NCBI GenBank assembly: GCA_963691705.1
Contig: OY829541.1
Coordinates: 33,554,719-33,618,718 of the forward strand
Source: Viola odorata
Lineage: Eukaryota; Streptophyta; Magnoliopsida; Malpighiales; Violaceae
Direction of reading: 5' to 3'
Length of the DNA stretch: 64,000 nucleotides
In this document: in pieces, positions 36,960 to 46,364 of the stretch
How the letters are laid out: each line of letters opens with the position of its first letter
Numbering within the stretch: the first letter of the stretch is position 1
Position numbers and translations under genes: made by a program
The notes under the pieces: model-generated
Database searches by the model: none
Told to the model about the DNA's origin: nothing
What the model saw: only the letters and a program-made list of their open reading frames with translations

Positions 36960-37440
36960 TATGGTCGGTCACACTTTAAATTTCTGCAAATCATCAACTG
37001 CTTAAAATTTCCGCAAATCTTCAACTGCTTAAATTTTTCTGCAAATCATCAACTGCTTAAAGCTTCTGCAAATCATTAACTGCTTAAAATTTCTGCAAAT
37101 CATCAACTGCTCAAATTTTCTGCAAATCATCAACTGTTTAATTTTTCTGCAAATCATCAACTGCTTAAATTTTCTGCAAATCATCAATTGCTTCAAATCT
37201 TTAATTTTTCGCCATTATCATCATTTAAATTTCTCGGACTTATCAACTGTCATCATTTAAATTTCTCGCACTCGTCAAATCATTATTTAAATTTTTGTAT
37301 GCATCAAATGATCATTTAAATTTCTCGCACTTATCAACTGTCATCATTTAAATTTCTCGCACTCATCAAATCATCATTTAAATTTTCATAAGCATCAAAA
37401 TCATTTTTTGATTTTTCGTATATATCAACTATTTATTTAA
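36960..37440 (+). repeat. Short tandem repeats inside solo LTR
   Basis: About eight copies of a ~27-bp unit (TTTCTGCAAATCATCAACTG with a CTTAAA tail) to about 37195, then several copies of a related unit TCATCATTTAAATTTCTCGC to about 37440. AT-rich, non-coding. Confidence 0.85.
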
Positions 37441-38243
37441 ATTCTCGCATGCATAAACTGCTCATTTATTTTTTCGAGCTATCACTAACACTCTCATTTT
37501 GTAGGTTTAAAATTTAAGCTTCACTCGAAAGTACGCCTTTCTTTCCCTTTTATTTATTCAAAGCTTTCCGTAAATATTAATCGTATGCATGATATATAGA
37601 ATTGCTAGAATTAAAATCAATCCACATGAAGAACTTGTTTAATGACTCGCTTTAAATGCCACGCTCATTTGTTTTAAATTCCGCTTATATTGACTGCATG
37701 TGTTTGGTGGCTTCGATCCCACATCGGTTTATCATTTTAAAATATCTCTCATTTAAATTTGTACTCTGTTAGCAATCCATGGTAGAATCACTTAGTAATT
37801 AATTTAATCATGCATGGCCCGATGATGAAAAAGAGGGCGCTCATTTGGTCTTACAGAAAATTCAGTCCCATCACACTACAGTCAGGGATAATCGATCGGT
37901 CTTGAAAATGGTAACCCCGTCCGAAAAGAATTTTAAAATGGTAACCCCGTCCAATGATTAATTATTCCTGAACGGTCCCGATCATGGAAAAGACTAAAGT
38001 GACGATTCCTCTGAGGACCCCCTTTTAAAACGCATTTTTATCAAGCATCTTTTAAACTCCTCTCTTATCAACCGGTAACCATTTTCAGATGTGACTCGGG
38101 TGCCTAACACCTTCCCGAGTCCATAATATGACCCCGAACCTTTGTTCTTGGGTTTAGACCCTTTTTTTGTGCCTTTAGTTTTTTTATTTTTACTTTTATG
38201 CCATGAGGATTAGGTTCCCTTAACCTAAAGACAAAAATTAGGG

Positions 38244-38256
38244 TGGCGACTTCATT
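38244..38256 (+). other. Primer-site look-alike inside solo LTR
   Basis: TGGCGACTTCATT matches the first ten bases of the Ogre-like primer-binding site (50597-50580, minus: TGGCGACTTCACTAGGGA) but lies about 100 bp inside the LTR end. The same motif sits at the matching place in the outer LTR (split by the inner insertion) and at 50702-50690. Confidence 0.7.
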
Positions 38257-38450
38257 GCATGTTGCGAGGCGTCCTTTTACGCCGAGCATCGTAAGGTCTC
38301 AAATTCGTCGTATACTCGTAAATTTTTTATTATTATTTTTGGGGCGCGACAGGTGGCGACTTCATTGCATTATATGAGATAAGTCCAATTTTGTCTCACA
38401 TTCTTCCCGAACCAGCTCCCGTAAAATTGAAAAGGGGGTGCGATGCCATT

Positions 38451-38540
38451 CTCTGTGGATTGATCCTCTTACCACTATCTGCAATCTTTTGTAGGTTTTG
38501 ATAAGATGTAATTTATTTTTGATGGATTCGACACACATCA
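38451..38540 (+). repeat. LTR-like block, 3' tail
   Basis: Continuation of the block at 32181-33249 after the nested insertions; ends GACACACATCA. No primer site follows. Confidence 0.5.
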
Positions 38541-38639
38541 ATAGTCTACCAGATAGTAAAAGTATCAATTGTGTAAAAGCTCTAATTTGAAACTTGTAAC
38601 AATAGTACTCTCTCTACACAATACTTTTAATATTGTAGT

Positions 38640-39060
38640 TCTATGGACACCTGTATATTAAAAAAACATGTGAAAATTCTATAAGACATGGGAAAAAATA
38701 GAGCTAAAAATTGAAATAATATCGCATTAATTAATTGATCAAAAATATTTTCTGCTGATGTAAATGTCAGAACACTTGAAAACTCTTCTGTAGTTGTTGT
38801 ATTAGTATTGGAAGACCTTTCGCACTGTTTGAAAATATTCTGATGCCAACCAACTTCTCCTTTAGGGCATAAAAGTGGGGATTGGAGAGGATCATAACAT
38901 CTAAAGTAATCTTTAATTCCATGGCTCTATCCCGAATGTGCATGAACAACTATATCTCTTTCAAATGGAACATTAGAATTATTTCCTTCAATCTATATAG
39001 CAGCAACTTGATCAACAGAAGGCGAGTTATAAACTCTTTGATCTATATTAATGATAACTA
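38640..39060 (-). pseudogene. Helitron Rep-type protein fragment (Helitron_like_N, downstream part)
   Basis: The minus strand reads VDQVAAI, stop, IEGNNSN, FERDIVVHAHSG, stop, SHGIKDYFRCYDPLQSPLLC and PKGEVGWHQNIFKQ. Plant Helitron proteins have AAIWIEGN, RDIIVHARSG and YDPLQYPLLFP.GE.GWH at this point, so the two stops replace single codons. This domain precedes the Rep endonuclease/helicase of rolling-circle transposons. Only a fragment is present, with no helicase motifs. Confidence 0.75.
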
Positions 39061-39061
39061 T

Positions 39062-39571
39062 TGACATACCTCCCAGAGCATTTTAGTCCTGACAGGGGGT
39101 ACTGTCACCTTCAGCTACTGTAGGGCCTGCCTGGCCTCCTACTAGTCCTACTACCGAGGGGTGGTCGACGTCAGCGGGCCCCCCCATCCAGTACGATATG
39201 ACGCCTATTCCCACACCCGGTAAGCACTCAAGCGACATTAAGCTCTCAAGCGGCATCTACTACACAAGCGTCATCCTCTCGGCATTACCCCATGGCACCC
39301 AAGCGACACCTATTAGAGATGACACCTCTCTACTAGATCTCCTATAAATACCCCCCTAGGTAGAAAGGGGGTGGGGACTCCCTCTCCACTCTCTCTCTAC
39401 TCTCTCACTCTCTCTCACTACGACTACTGACTTGATCGTCGGAGTATCTGCGCCGGGGACCCCCTCCGGCGCCTTGCAGGTGTACCAGCAATGTGGATTA
39501 CCCCCTCAGAGGAGAAGATCTCCAGGATCCTTCCTACCCCGGGTACAATCCCTCCGATTATTATCAATTAA
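39062..39571 (+). repeat. LTR-like insertion within the Helitron fragment
   Basis: A GC-richer block with a core promoter (TCCTATAAATACCCCCC, about 39341-39357), a CT-rich leader (CTCTCTCTACTCTCTCACTC) and ACTTGATCGTCGGAG, shared with the LTR-like block at 17.8-18.4 kb. It separates two consecutive Helitron protein blocks. Ends were placed at TGACATACC and CAATTAACA by coding continuity; no clean target duplication was found. Confidence 0.5.
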
Positions 39572-39885
39572 CATGTGTTGATGCGGATTTGTAAATATCT
39601 TTGAAACCTTTCAAAAATTTAGCATATGAGTTGTTTTCTAGAACTTTCACCAATTTCTTCATAATGCTTTCATCCAAGTTAGCATTCTCCATAATTCTCA
39701 TCCTATTGTGTAGCTCATTATGAGTAGCATAAAAATAAAGTTGAAAACACACTAGATTATTCTATGCGGGTACCAATCCGGAAAGATTGTGGTATGCCTG
39801 ACCTTGAGCTTTAAAGGTATAAACTTCTTTCCTCGATGAAGCAAGTTCTTTGTCATACTTTACACCAAATGATGTAAACCAAATA
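39564..39885 (-). pseudogene. Helitron Rep-type protein fragment (upstream part)
   Basis: The minus strand reads FTSFGVKYDKELASSRKEVY, TFKAQGQAYHNLSGLVPA, stop, then CFQLYFYATHNELHNRMRIM and a tail KKLVKVLENNSYAKFLKGFK. Plant Helitrons have FTSFG...VFKINGQ.HH.IGSLLP....FAQLYIYDTENEV.NR followed by LD..NP..K.FR, so order and spacing match. It joins in reading direction to the block at 38640-39060 across an LTR-like insert. Confidence 0.75.
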
Positions 39886-40937
39886 TACAAAGGATGAAAA
39901 TGAAAATTAAAGAGAGGTTAGAGTGAGAAAGCTTACTTGTTTCCAGGAGAGTTTTTAACCAAGAAGGTAGTGCAAGAAATGGAGAGTGAGAGGAGATTTT
40001 GGTGCCCTTATTTTATTGCATAAAGCAAGCTATTTATAGGGGAAGGTTGAGTCGGTTTGGAGGGAGCTTGTGGCTGCAAATGGCGCACGAACTCGTGCGT
40101 GAGCTGGAGGGTGAATAGTGACCGGAGTGGAGGCCAAGTTTGGGCTTTGTGTGGCCAAGGCTTGCTGATGGGAGGTTTGTGATGATCACAGGGGAGTCGG
40201 CGAGGCTAGCTAGGAAGAAATGTGAGGTGATTTTAGATAAATAGGCATTAATTGCCATTAATGCATGCTTTTGGATACGAACGAGATATTTTGGTACGAG
40301 CGAATTTGTACGAAAGTGAAAATAAATCCGACCCGAGGGAACCGAGGCGTGCAGAAAAATAAAACAAGAAAACTAGTATACGGTGAATAAATGCGAAATT
40401 TGATTTAACGAATTTATTTTCTCTTTCGAAAACACTAAACGTTCGGACGTAAAATAAATGTCCTTACGATAAAAATTGAATGAAACCAAACTCGATGGCG
40501 TGAAGGAGAAAAATAGTACGTAATTATCAATTAAATAAATTACGCGTCCGACCCACGGTCCCGGGAAACTTGCTCGGGACCGATAGAAGTTCGCGTAAAG
40601 AGAGTCGAAAGTACGAAAAAATGAGAAGGCACGAAATGACACGAAATATTAAACAAACTAGCCTAGGACCAAGAATCGACAGAAATTTGACCTAGACGAG
40701 CTATTAAATACGGCAAAAATAAAAGTACGTAAATGCGTTGACGAAAACCGAAAAATACGCTTTAGTCGAAAATACGAGAAAAATACGAAAAATTCAAAAG
40801 ACGTGAAATGATGTGAAATATTAAAAAAAATAGTCCATGATCAAAAATCGATTGAAATTTGATGTAAACGGGCTATTAATGCGACATGCAATAAAACGGA
40901 AAAAGTTGTGACGTAAGTCAAAATTCGGGTAGCAACA
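39886..40937 (-). repeat. 3' LTR (U3 part) of Ogre-like element
   Basis: The minus strand begins TGTTGCTACCCGAATTTTGA at 40937 and includes a TATA box CCTATAAATAGC (40039-40028). It stops near the Helitron fragment, so the R/U5 part is missing. It shares CGATTTTTGATC and the CCCGTTTA(A/C)ATCAAATTT block with the outer solo LTR. Confidence 0.72.
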
Positions 40938-40952
40938 GTTGCCCCCTCTTTA
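40938..40952 (-). promoter_or_regulatory. Polypurine tract of Ogre-like element
   Basis: Minus strand TAAAGAGGGGGCAAC abutting the LTR start TGTTGC; it fixes this LTR as the 3' one. Confidence 0.72.
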
Positions 40953-41079
40953 CTGTCTGATAAAAAATATAGTGTAACTGAAATTTTTGATAAGCAGTAA
41001 AGACGGTTGCCCCAAGTCTTTACCATATTTTGAATACATCCTGACCTGTTGAGATGTGGGATTGTGCATGAATTGAAAG

Positions 41080-41335
41080 ATATAGTTGCTCAGGGAGGAG
41101 TAATAATTATGCAGAAAAGTAGTCGCTCAAGGAGGAGTAGTTTAGATATAATATGCGGAAAAGTAGTCGCTCAAGGAGGAGTATTTTAGATATAGTATGC
41201 AGGAAAGTAGTTGCTCGAGGAGGAGTTTTTTAGATATAGTATGCTGGAAAGTAGTCACTCAAGGAGGAGTATTTTAGATAGACAGGAATTTAAGACAGGA
41301 AAGTAGTCACTTAAGGACGAGTAATAATTATGCAA
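41080..41335 (+). repeat. ~47-bp tandem repeats in Ogre-like 3' UTR
   Basis: Five to six copies of AAAGTAGTCGCTCAAGGAGG plus AGTATTTTAGATATAGTATGC, with point differences and one shortened copy. Confidence 0.85.
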
Positions 41336-41359
41336 AAATGTAGAATTATGTAAATGAGA

Positions 41360-41705
41360 GTTGTAACGTACCTTTGCTCGGATATTGACGGTAACATACC
41401 TTTGTTTTGATGTTTGATTTGTGATAACGTACCTTCGTTTTGATGTTGATTTGATCGCGGGGGTGGTATGAATCGCTTAAACTAATTTAAAAGACATGAC
41501 GTGGGGATGAACCGCTTACGCAAATTTAAAAGACAAGGCGTGGGGACGAACCGCTTACGCTAACGTGGGGACGAACCGCTTACGTAAATTTAAAAGACAA
41601 TGCGTGGGGACAAACCGCTTACGCTACGTGGGGACGAACCGCTTATGTAAATTTAAAAGACAATGCGTGGGGACGAACCGCTTAGCGTAAATTTAAAAGA
41701 ATGAT
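41360..41705 (+). repeat. ~40-bp tandem repeats in Ogre-like 3' UTR
   Basis: First about three units of GATAACGTACCTTTGTTTTG (41366-41450). Then about six units of GTGGGGACGAACCGCTTACG with a TAAATTTAAAAGACAATGC spacer, some lacking the spacer. Confidence 0.85.
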
Positions 41706-42654
41706 GTTTTTTTGAAAAGGGGTGTAAAGGGAAAACAAGTCTTTCCTCGAACTTACCGTGCGAACTGAAGTTGATTTGAACGCGAGGGAGCGTGATCCGC
41801 CACACGAATTTGATTTGGGAGTGGTAACGTACTCCATTTGATTGTTGATTGGGTTTGTCGAAGGGAAATCCATGACGAGGGGATTACAACAATTTCTTCA
41901 TCGAAGACCCATGGTGGAAGGAGTGATTCCATCAAAGCGTATTTGTATCCTGCAGATAGGAAGGAAGCAAATACAAAGCAACAACAGATAGAAAAAAGAG
42001 AGAGCAATTGACCTATGTGAGAAATATCAAATATTCCTACATTTAACCCATGGCTTGCCCCCAAGTTTTTTTGTTTTGGAATGAAAATGATTTCTTGGTT
42101 TAAGAAAATAAATTCAGGCCCCCTTCTTTTCCCTTTTTTTTTTTGGATAAGATGTTCGTCCAATTTTCGTTATATGAACATGATTGATTCAAGTCTAGGT
42201 AATGTCTACATCTTGTTAAGGAAATAACGACCTCAAGAAGAAGACTTTCCCATGACATGTAGCCGTAAGCAATCCTCACCAGATATTAGTGTTTGTGCTC
42301 ACGCTCAGAAAATAGGGCTATGTGTTTACACTCTTAAAAAATGCAATAAACATAGCACAAAAATTAAATTTGCAATGTCAATCCGAGTGAATAGACTTCA
42401 AATGAAGATGCACATGCATGGGCCTGCTAATAATCAAAAGGACTTTGCGAGGGAGAAAAGAGGAGGAATTTGTAGACAGGTATTATGCTTTTCGACGAAA
42501 GTTTTATGAGTTTTGTGCTCGACGACTGATTGTGATGAAGACAAATTGTGGTGAACGATGCTCGACGATTTGATTGTGTCGAAGAGCAAAGTACATGAAT
42601 TTTTCTCTTTTGTTGAGGTGTTCTTCTTCATGGTCATCCTTGCGATCTTGATTG

Positions 42655-42907
42655 ACTTCTCTTTTTCTTCTTTCTTTCTTCTCTCTTTTTTTTAATTTTT
42701 TTTATTGAATTTTTTTTTTTTGCACTTGCTTCCGTTTTTATTGGTTTGGTGGTTCTTAGGATGCCTTTTCTTTGTATTTCTTTCTTCTCTTTTTCCCTTT
42801 TTCATTTTTCTCTTTCCTTATTTCCCTCTCTCTCCCTCTTTTTTTCTTTTCTTTTCTTTTTCTTTTCTTTTTGTTTTCTCTCTTTCGTTTCCCCTCCTTT
42901 TCTTGTA
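42655..42907 (+). repeat. Polypyrimidine tract, ~250 nt
   Basis: Almost entirely T and C on the plus strand (runs such as TTTTCTTTTCTTTTCTTTTT); purine-rich in the element's own orientation. Lies in the Ogre-like 3' UTR. No real ORF. Confidence 0.8.
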
Positions 42908-43559
42908 GGTACTAATAGCATGTGAAACTAGTGCAATTTTTGTTTGGTCTATCCTCCTCTCTGTCTCTGGCAGAGGCCTCTATGTCTTGTTTTATTTGAC
43001 CTTCTTTTGACGTTGATTTGTCAGTGATCCTCTAAGGGTCCCTTGTCATTCCCTTGTTTGACGTGTAACTCCAATTTGGCAGTCCCAGTTGAGCACTAAC
43101 TCACTTGGTTAAAAGGCTCTTGGGTGTTTGATAGAGTTGTACATGGTGTACAAGATATGTGTTTTGGGGGTAAAAAGGTTAAAAATGAAAATGTGGAAGA
43201 AGAGCAAAGCAAAGTCCCCTGTCATCTTACCGCTATCCCATGTCTGATAGTTCATATACCCTGGATATTATGCAAATCTAACTAGCACCTAGTTTAGCAT
43301 TTACACTCACGAAAGAAACCAAGCGTGAAGGCCCAAAATACTTACAGAGATATGTTTGTGCCTGCTTATGTCTAAACATGTCATGGATATAAGAGTTAAC
43401 AGACAAAATATCGTGTGTTCATACAATTTTTAATGAACGTAAAATGATGAATGCTTTGATTTAAAAATGTTCAAAAAACGTGGGATTTTTCCTCCTCTTT
43501 TTAGCCCAAGTAGTAACATGTACTAAGAATTTTTTTTTTGTTTTTTTGAGAAAACTAAA

Positions 43560-43995
43560 CGTTACACGCACGTATTCGTAACAACGCAAATCGTAGAAAT
43601 TTCTAAAACTACGGACAATGAAAATTGCAGAAATACAAATTGCGAAAATATGAATTACGGGAACGTAAATTGCGGAAAGGGAAATTGCAAAAGGTAAAGG
43701 ACAACTTACCTGAAAAATGAGCTTTGACATTTTTCAACACCTTCTTTTGGTCGTCACTTCACTTGCTTGCCCCCCAAGTTTACAAGTCTCGTTGTACCTG
43801 AAATGTAAAACCGCAAAAATATAAATTGCGAAAACATAACTTACAGAAACGTAAATTGCAGAAGGGGAAATTGTAAAAACGTAAAGGACAACTTCCCTGA
43901 AAAATGAGCTTTGACAGTTTTCGACACCTTCTTCTGGTCGTCACTTTACTTGCTTGCCCCCCCAAGTTTATAAGTCTCATTGCACTTGAAATGAC
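43560..43995 (-). repeat. ~187-bp tandem repeat, two copies
   Basis: The blocks ending GCTTGCCCCCCAAGTTTACA (about 43766) and GCTTGCCCCCCCAAGTTTAT (about 43952) are copies about 187 bp apart. Each includes GGACAACTT(A/C)CCTGAAAAATG and CACCTTCTTYTGGTCGTCAC. Confidence 0.75.
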
Positions 43996-44089
43996 AAGGG
44001 AAATAAATAGTAAATTCACAGAAAAAAGATATCCCCAAATGTTTTGAATTTAAAATTTAACGAAAAAAATAGAAATGTTGAAAGGAACA

Positions 44090-44107
44090 CGTGGGTTGCC
44101 TCCCACG
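44090..44107 (-). promoter_or_regulatory. Hairpin CGTGGG-AGGCAA-CCCACG after gag
   Basis: A perfect 6-bp stem with an AGGCAA loop (minus strand), preceded by AACAAGGGCGCTT. A similar GGGAGGCAACCC hairpin after GCGCTT recurs downstream of coding regions in other plant gypsy families (from memory); its role is unknown. Confidence 0.55.
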
Positions 44108-44219
44108 AAGCGCCCTTGTTTAAAGTCGTAGGCTTGACTATTGTACAAAGATATCGTGGGTATCGCCACCGCATGATTTAAATAGAATGGACCCACCGTG
44201 GGTCGGGAGAGTGATCATT

Positions 44220-45800
44220 TCAAGAGTTGGTGGTCGTGTAGGGTACCTCGGCTAACCCTTCGAAAGAGATGCATCCGCTCTTAATCAAGTGATTAACCTG
44301 TCCTTTAAAGGCAAAGCAGTCTTCTAATGTGTGCCCCTGAACTCCAGCATGGTACTCGCATTTAGCATTAGGATCGTACCACTTCGGGTAAGGTGGTTGT
44401 GGAGGTTGGATTGGGGTTGGTGCAATTTGCCCAGTTGCTAAGAGATGCTTGTAAATATCCTCCAAAGGAGCGGGAAACGGCGGCAGTGGCCCTTGGTTCC
44501 TATGGTTATTTTGGTTTCTTGGGTTATTTGGGGCATTATATGGTCTAGATCATGCGGGTCGTGGTGTTTGAGATGGAGGCGTCGTGAAAGATTGCCTATA
44601 ACTGGGTCGGTAGGAGAGAAAGTCGATGCCTTCCTTCATGACAGGCGCTCTCTTAAGCGTTTCCTTTGGTGTGGGAGCACTGATCCTTCCGGACTTAACT
44701 CCTTGCTCAACTCTCTCGGCTATGAGGACCATGTCGGAGAAGCTACTTGACGAATTGGAGATGAGATAAGTGTAGTAAGGAGCCTCGAAAGTGTTCACGA
44801 AAATTGACAAGAGTTCTTTGTCACTTAGCGGAGGAGAAATTATGGATGCTAGTTCTCTCCACCTTTGAGCGTAAGCTTTCACCGATTCGTCGGTCTTCTT
44901 CTTTAAATCCTGTAGATCAGAACGGTTTGGTGCAACCTCCATGTTAAACTTATATTGCTTGAAGAAGGTGTCAGACAAATCTCTCCAAGTTTTGATCCTA
45001 ACCCTATCCAAACTCATGTACCAGGTCAAGGCATGCTTGGCCAAACTCTCTCTAAACAGAGGGATCAACAAGGGCTTATTGTGTATCATTTCGGCCATTT
45101 TGTTGCAATAGGCCCTGAGGTGAGTCTTTGGGCACTCGACCCCAGTGTACTTCTCGAAATCCGGAACCTTGTACTTAGGAGGCATTACGATCCTAGGGAC
45201 CATGCACATGTCAGCTGGCCCCGTAGGGTCAAAGGGGTTCGTTCCTTCAATGGCTCTGAGCCTTTCTTCTAGTAGGATCAATCTATCCATGTTCGGCCTC
45301 TCTATGACGACCGCGTTAAGACCAAGGGGTAGTAGGGGTTTTGATGTGAATGATGGTTGCGTCGGTTTGACGAAAGGAGGACAAATTCTCGTAGATTCGG
45401 GAATCGCGACTTGAGTAGAGTGGTCCCGAGGAGGGCGAAGGCCTTGGGATTCCTGATGAATCAGACTTTGACCCGGGTCCAAAGTGAGGTTAACCGAAGA
45501 GTGCTGTAGAGTTATAGCAGTTTCTCCACTTGTGTTAACTACAAGGTTTGTGGTGAAAGGATCAACCCATTTCCATTGACCCCTAGGAACAGAAAACGAT
45601 TGGGGTCCCGAGGATCCAGCGATGGCGGATGAGGAGGGTCCCATCATTTGACTAGGATCAAAACCGGGTGGGAACTCAGTGGTTGCTTTATCTCGCTCTT
45701 TTTCGGCCTGAGTGACCCTCTCTGTAGTAACCCTGACTTGCTCTTCCAACTCTGCTATCCTAGCAGCCAACATCTCTTCTGTCTTGGCTTGTTCAGCCAT
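44220..45800 (-). pseudogene. Ogre-like gag, one internal stop
   Basis: ATG at 45800 opens MAEQAKTEEMLAARIAELEE with a coiled-coil (AELEEQVRVTTERVTQAEKE). A linker follows, then the Ogre/Tat gag core: GTNPFDPTGPADMCMVPRIV, PPKYKVPDFEKYTGVECPKT, HLRAYCNKMAEMIHNKPLLI and ALTWYMSLDRVRIKTW. A TGA at 44552-44550 interrupts a Pro-rich linker; the same frame continues to CEYHAGVQGHTLEDCFAFK, the atypical zinc-like motif of this lineage, and ends at 44220. The frame is open upstream to 45950, but a CCCTTTTTCAG acceptor-like site at about 45880-45870 hints at splicing. Structural protein only; no protease follows. Confidence 0.85.
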
Positions 45801-46364
45801 TTTTCGCGCTCGAAGTCTAGTCACAGGGAGCCTTGGGGGAGTGGTCTTTCTTCGAGGAGCTATCGTTAACCTGAAAAAGGGAAAAAGGGAAATAAAAGGG
45901 TTAGTATAGGTGATGAGGTCTCCACGCTGCTTATTCACTCTTCCGGCCACACTTTCACTTAATACTTTGAGGATGGACGAGAAGATGATACTTTGGTGAA
46001 GATATAAAGGAAGCTTTTATTCATTCCAACGACGTAGCGCGATCTTGGACGCTACATTCGAAACCCTTGAAATAAACCCGTACGAGTGGCTAGCGTTTAA
46101 CCTGCTCGGAACTCCTCTTTTGTGATGAGTTTATGAGTATATTTTTTTTTGACTTTGAAGAATGAGGCCATCGTGCCAAGAGGTCTTGACAATCATTTGA
46201 GCGACGAAGGTTACATTTATAATGAGCGAAGACGATAAAACCCGGCTTGGGAGCACTTCGAACAACATTCACAGTAACTCTTTCTTGCATACTGACCTTC
46301 CATCTTAGAGGGTGAATTTTAACCAGATTTATGGCACTCTTTCTAGCTATTTACGCGTCCATAC

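Larger units (their letters stand above)
35176..38351 (+). mobile_element. Ogre/Tat-like solo LTR (inner), 3.18 kb
   Basis: Begins TGTTGATACCCGAATTTTGA and ends GGGGCGCGACA, flanked by GGTGG. TATA box CCTATAAATAGAG at 36103-36115. The start matches the minus-strand LTR beginning at 40937 (TGTTGCTACCCGAATTTTGA). It contains a run of short tandem repeats (36960-37440). It was produced by LTR-LTR recombination after insertion into the outer LTR. Confidence 0.8.
33250..38445 (+). mobile_element. Ogre/Tat-like solo LTR (outer), split by a second solo LTR
   Basis: The LTR sequence runs 33250-35175 and resumes 38357-38445 (about 2.0 kb in total), beginning TGTTGTAACC and ending GGGGGTGCGATG, flanked by CCATT duplications. 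It has a TATA box (CCTATAAATACC at 33869-33880). The region CCGGTAACC, GTGACTCGGGTGCCTAACAC and TTTAGACCC is shared with the inner solo LTR and with the minus-strand Ogre-like LTR at 50601-52725. No internal region remains. Confidence 0.78.

Noticed and set aside
36965..37440. CRISPR-like regular repeats
   Set aside because: Units of about 27 bp are directly adjacent without unique spacers, inside a plant LTR; this is an ordinary tandem repeat.
42705..42908. Hydrophobic 67-codon ORF (many Phe and Leu)
   Set aside because: An artefact of the polypyrimidine tract; TTT and CTT codons mimic a membrane protein.
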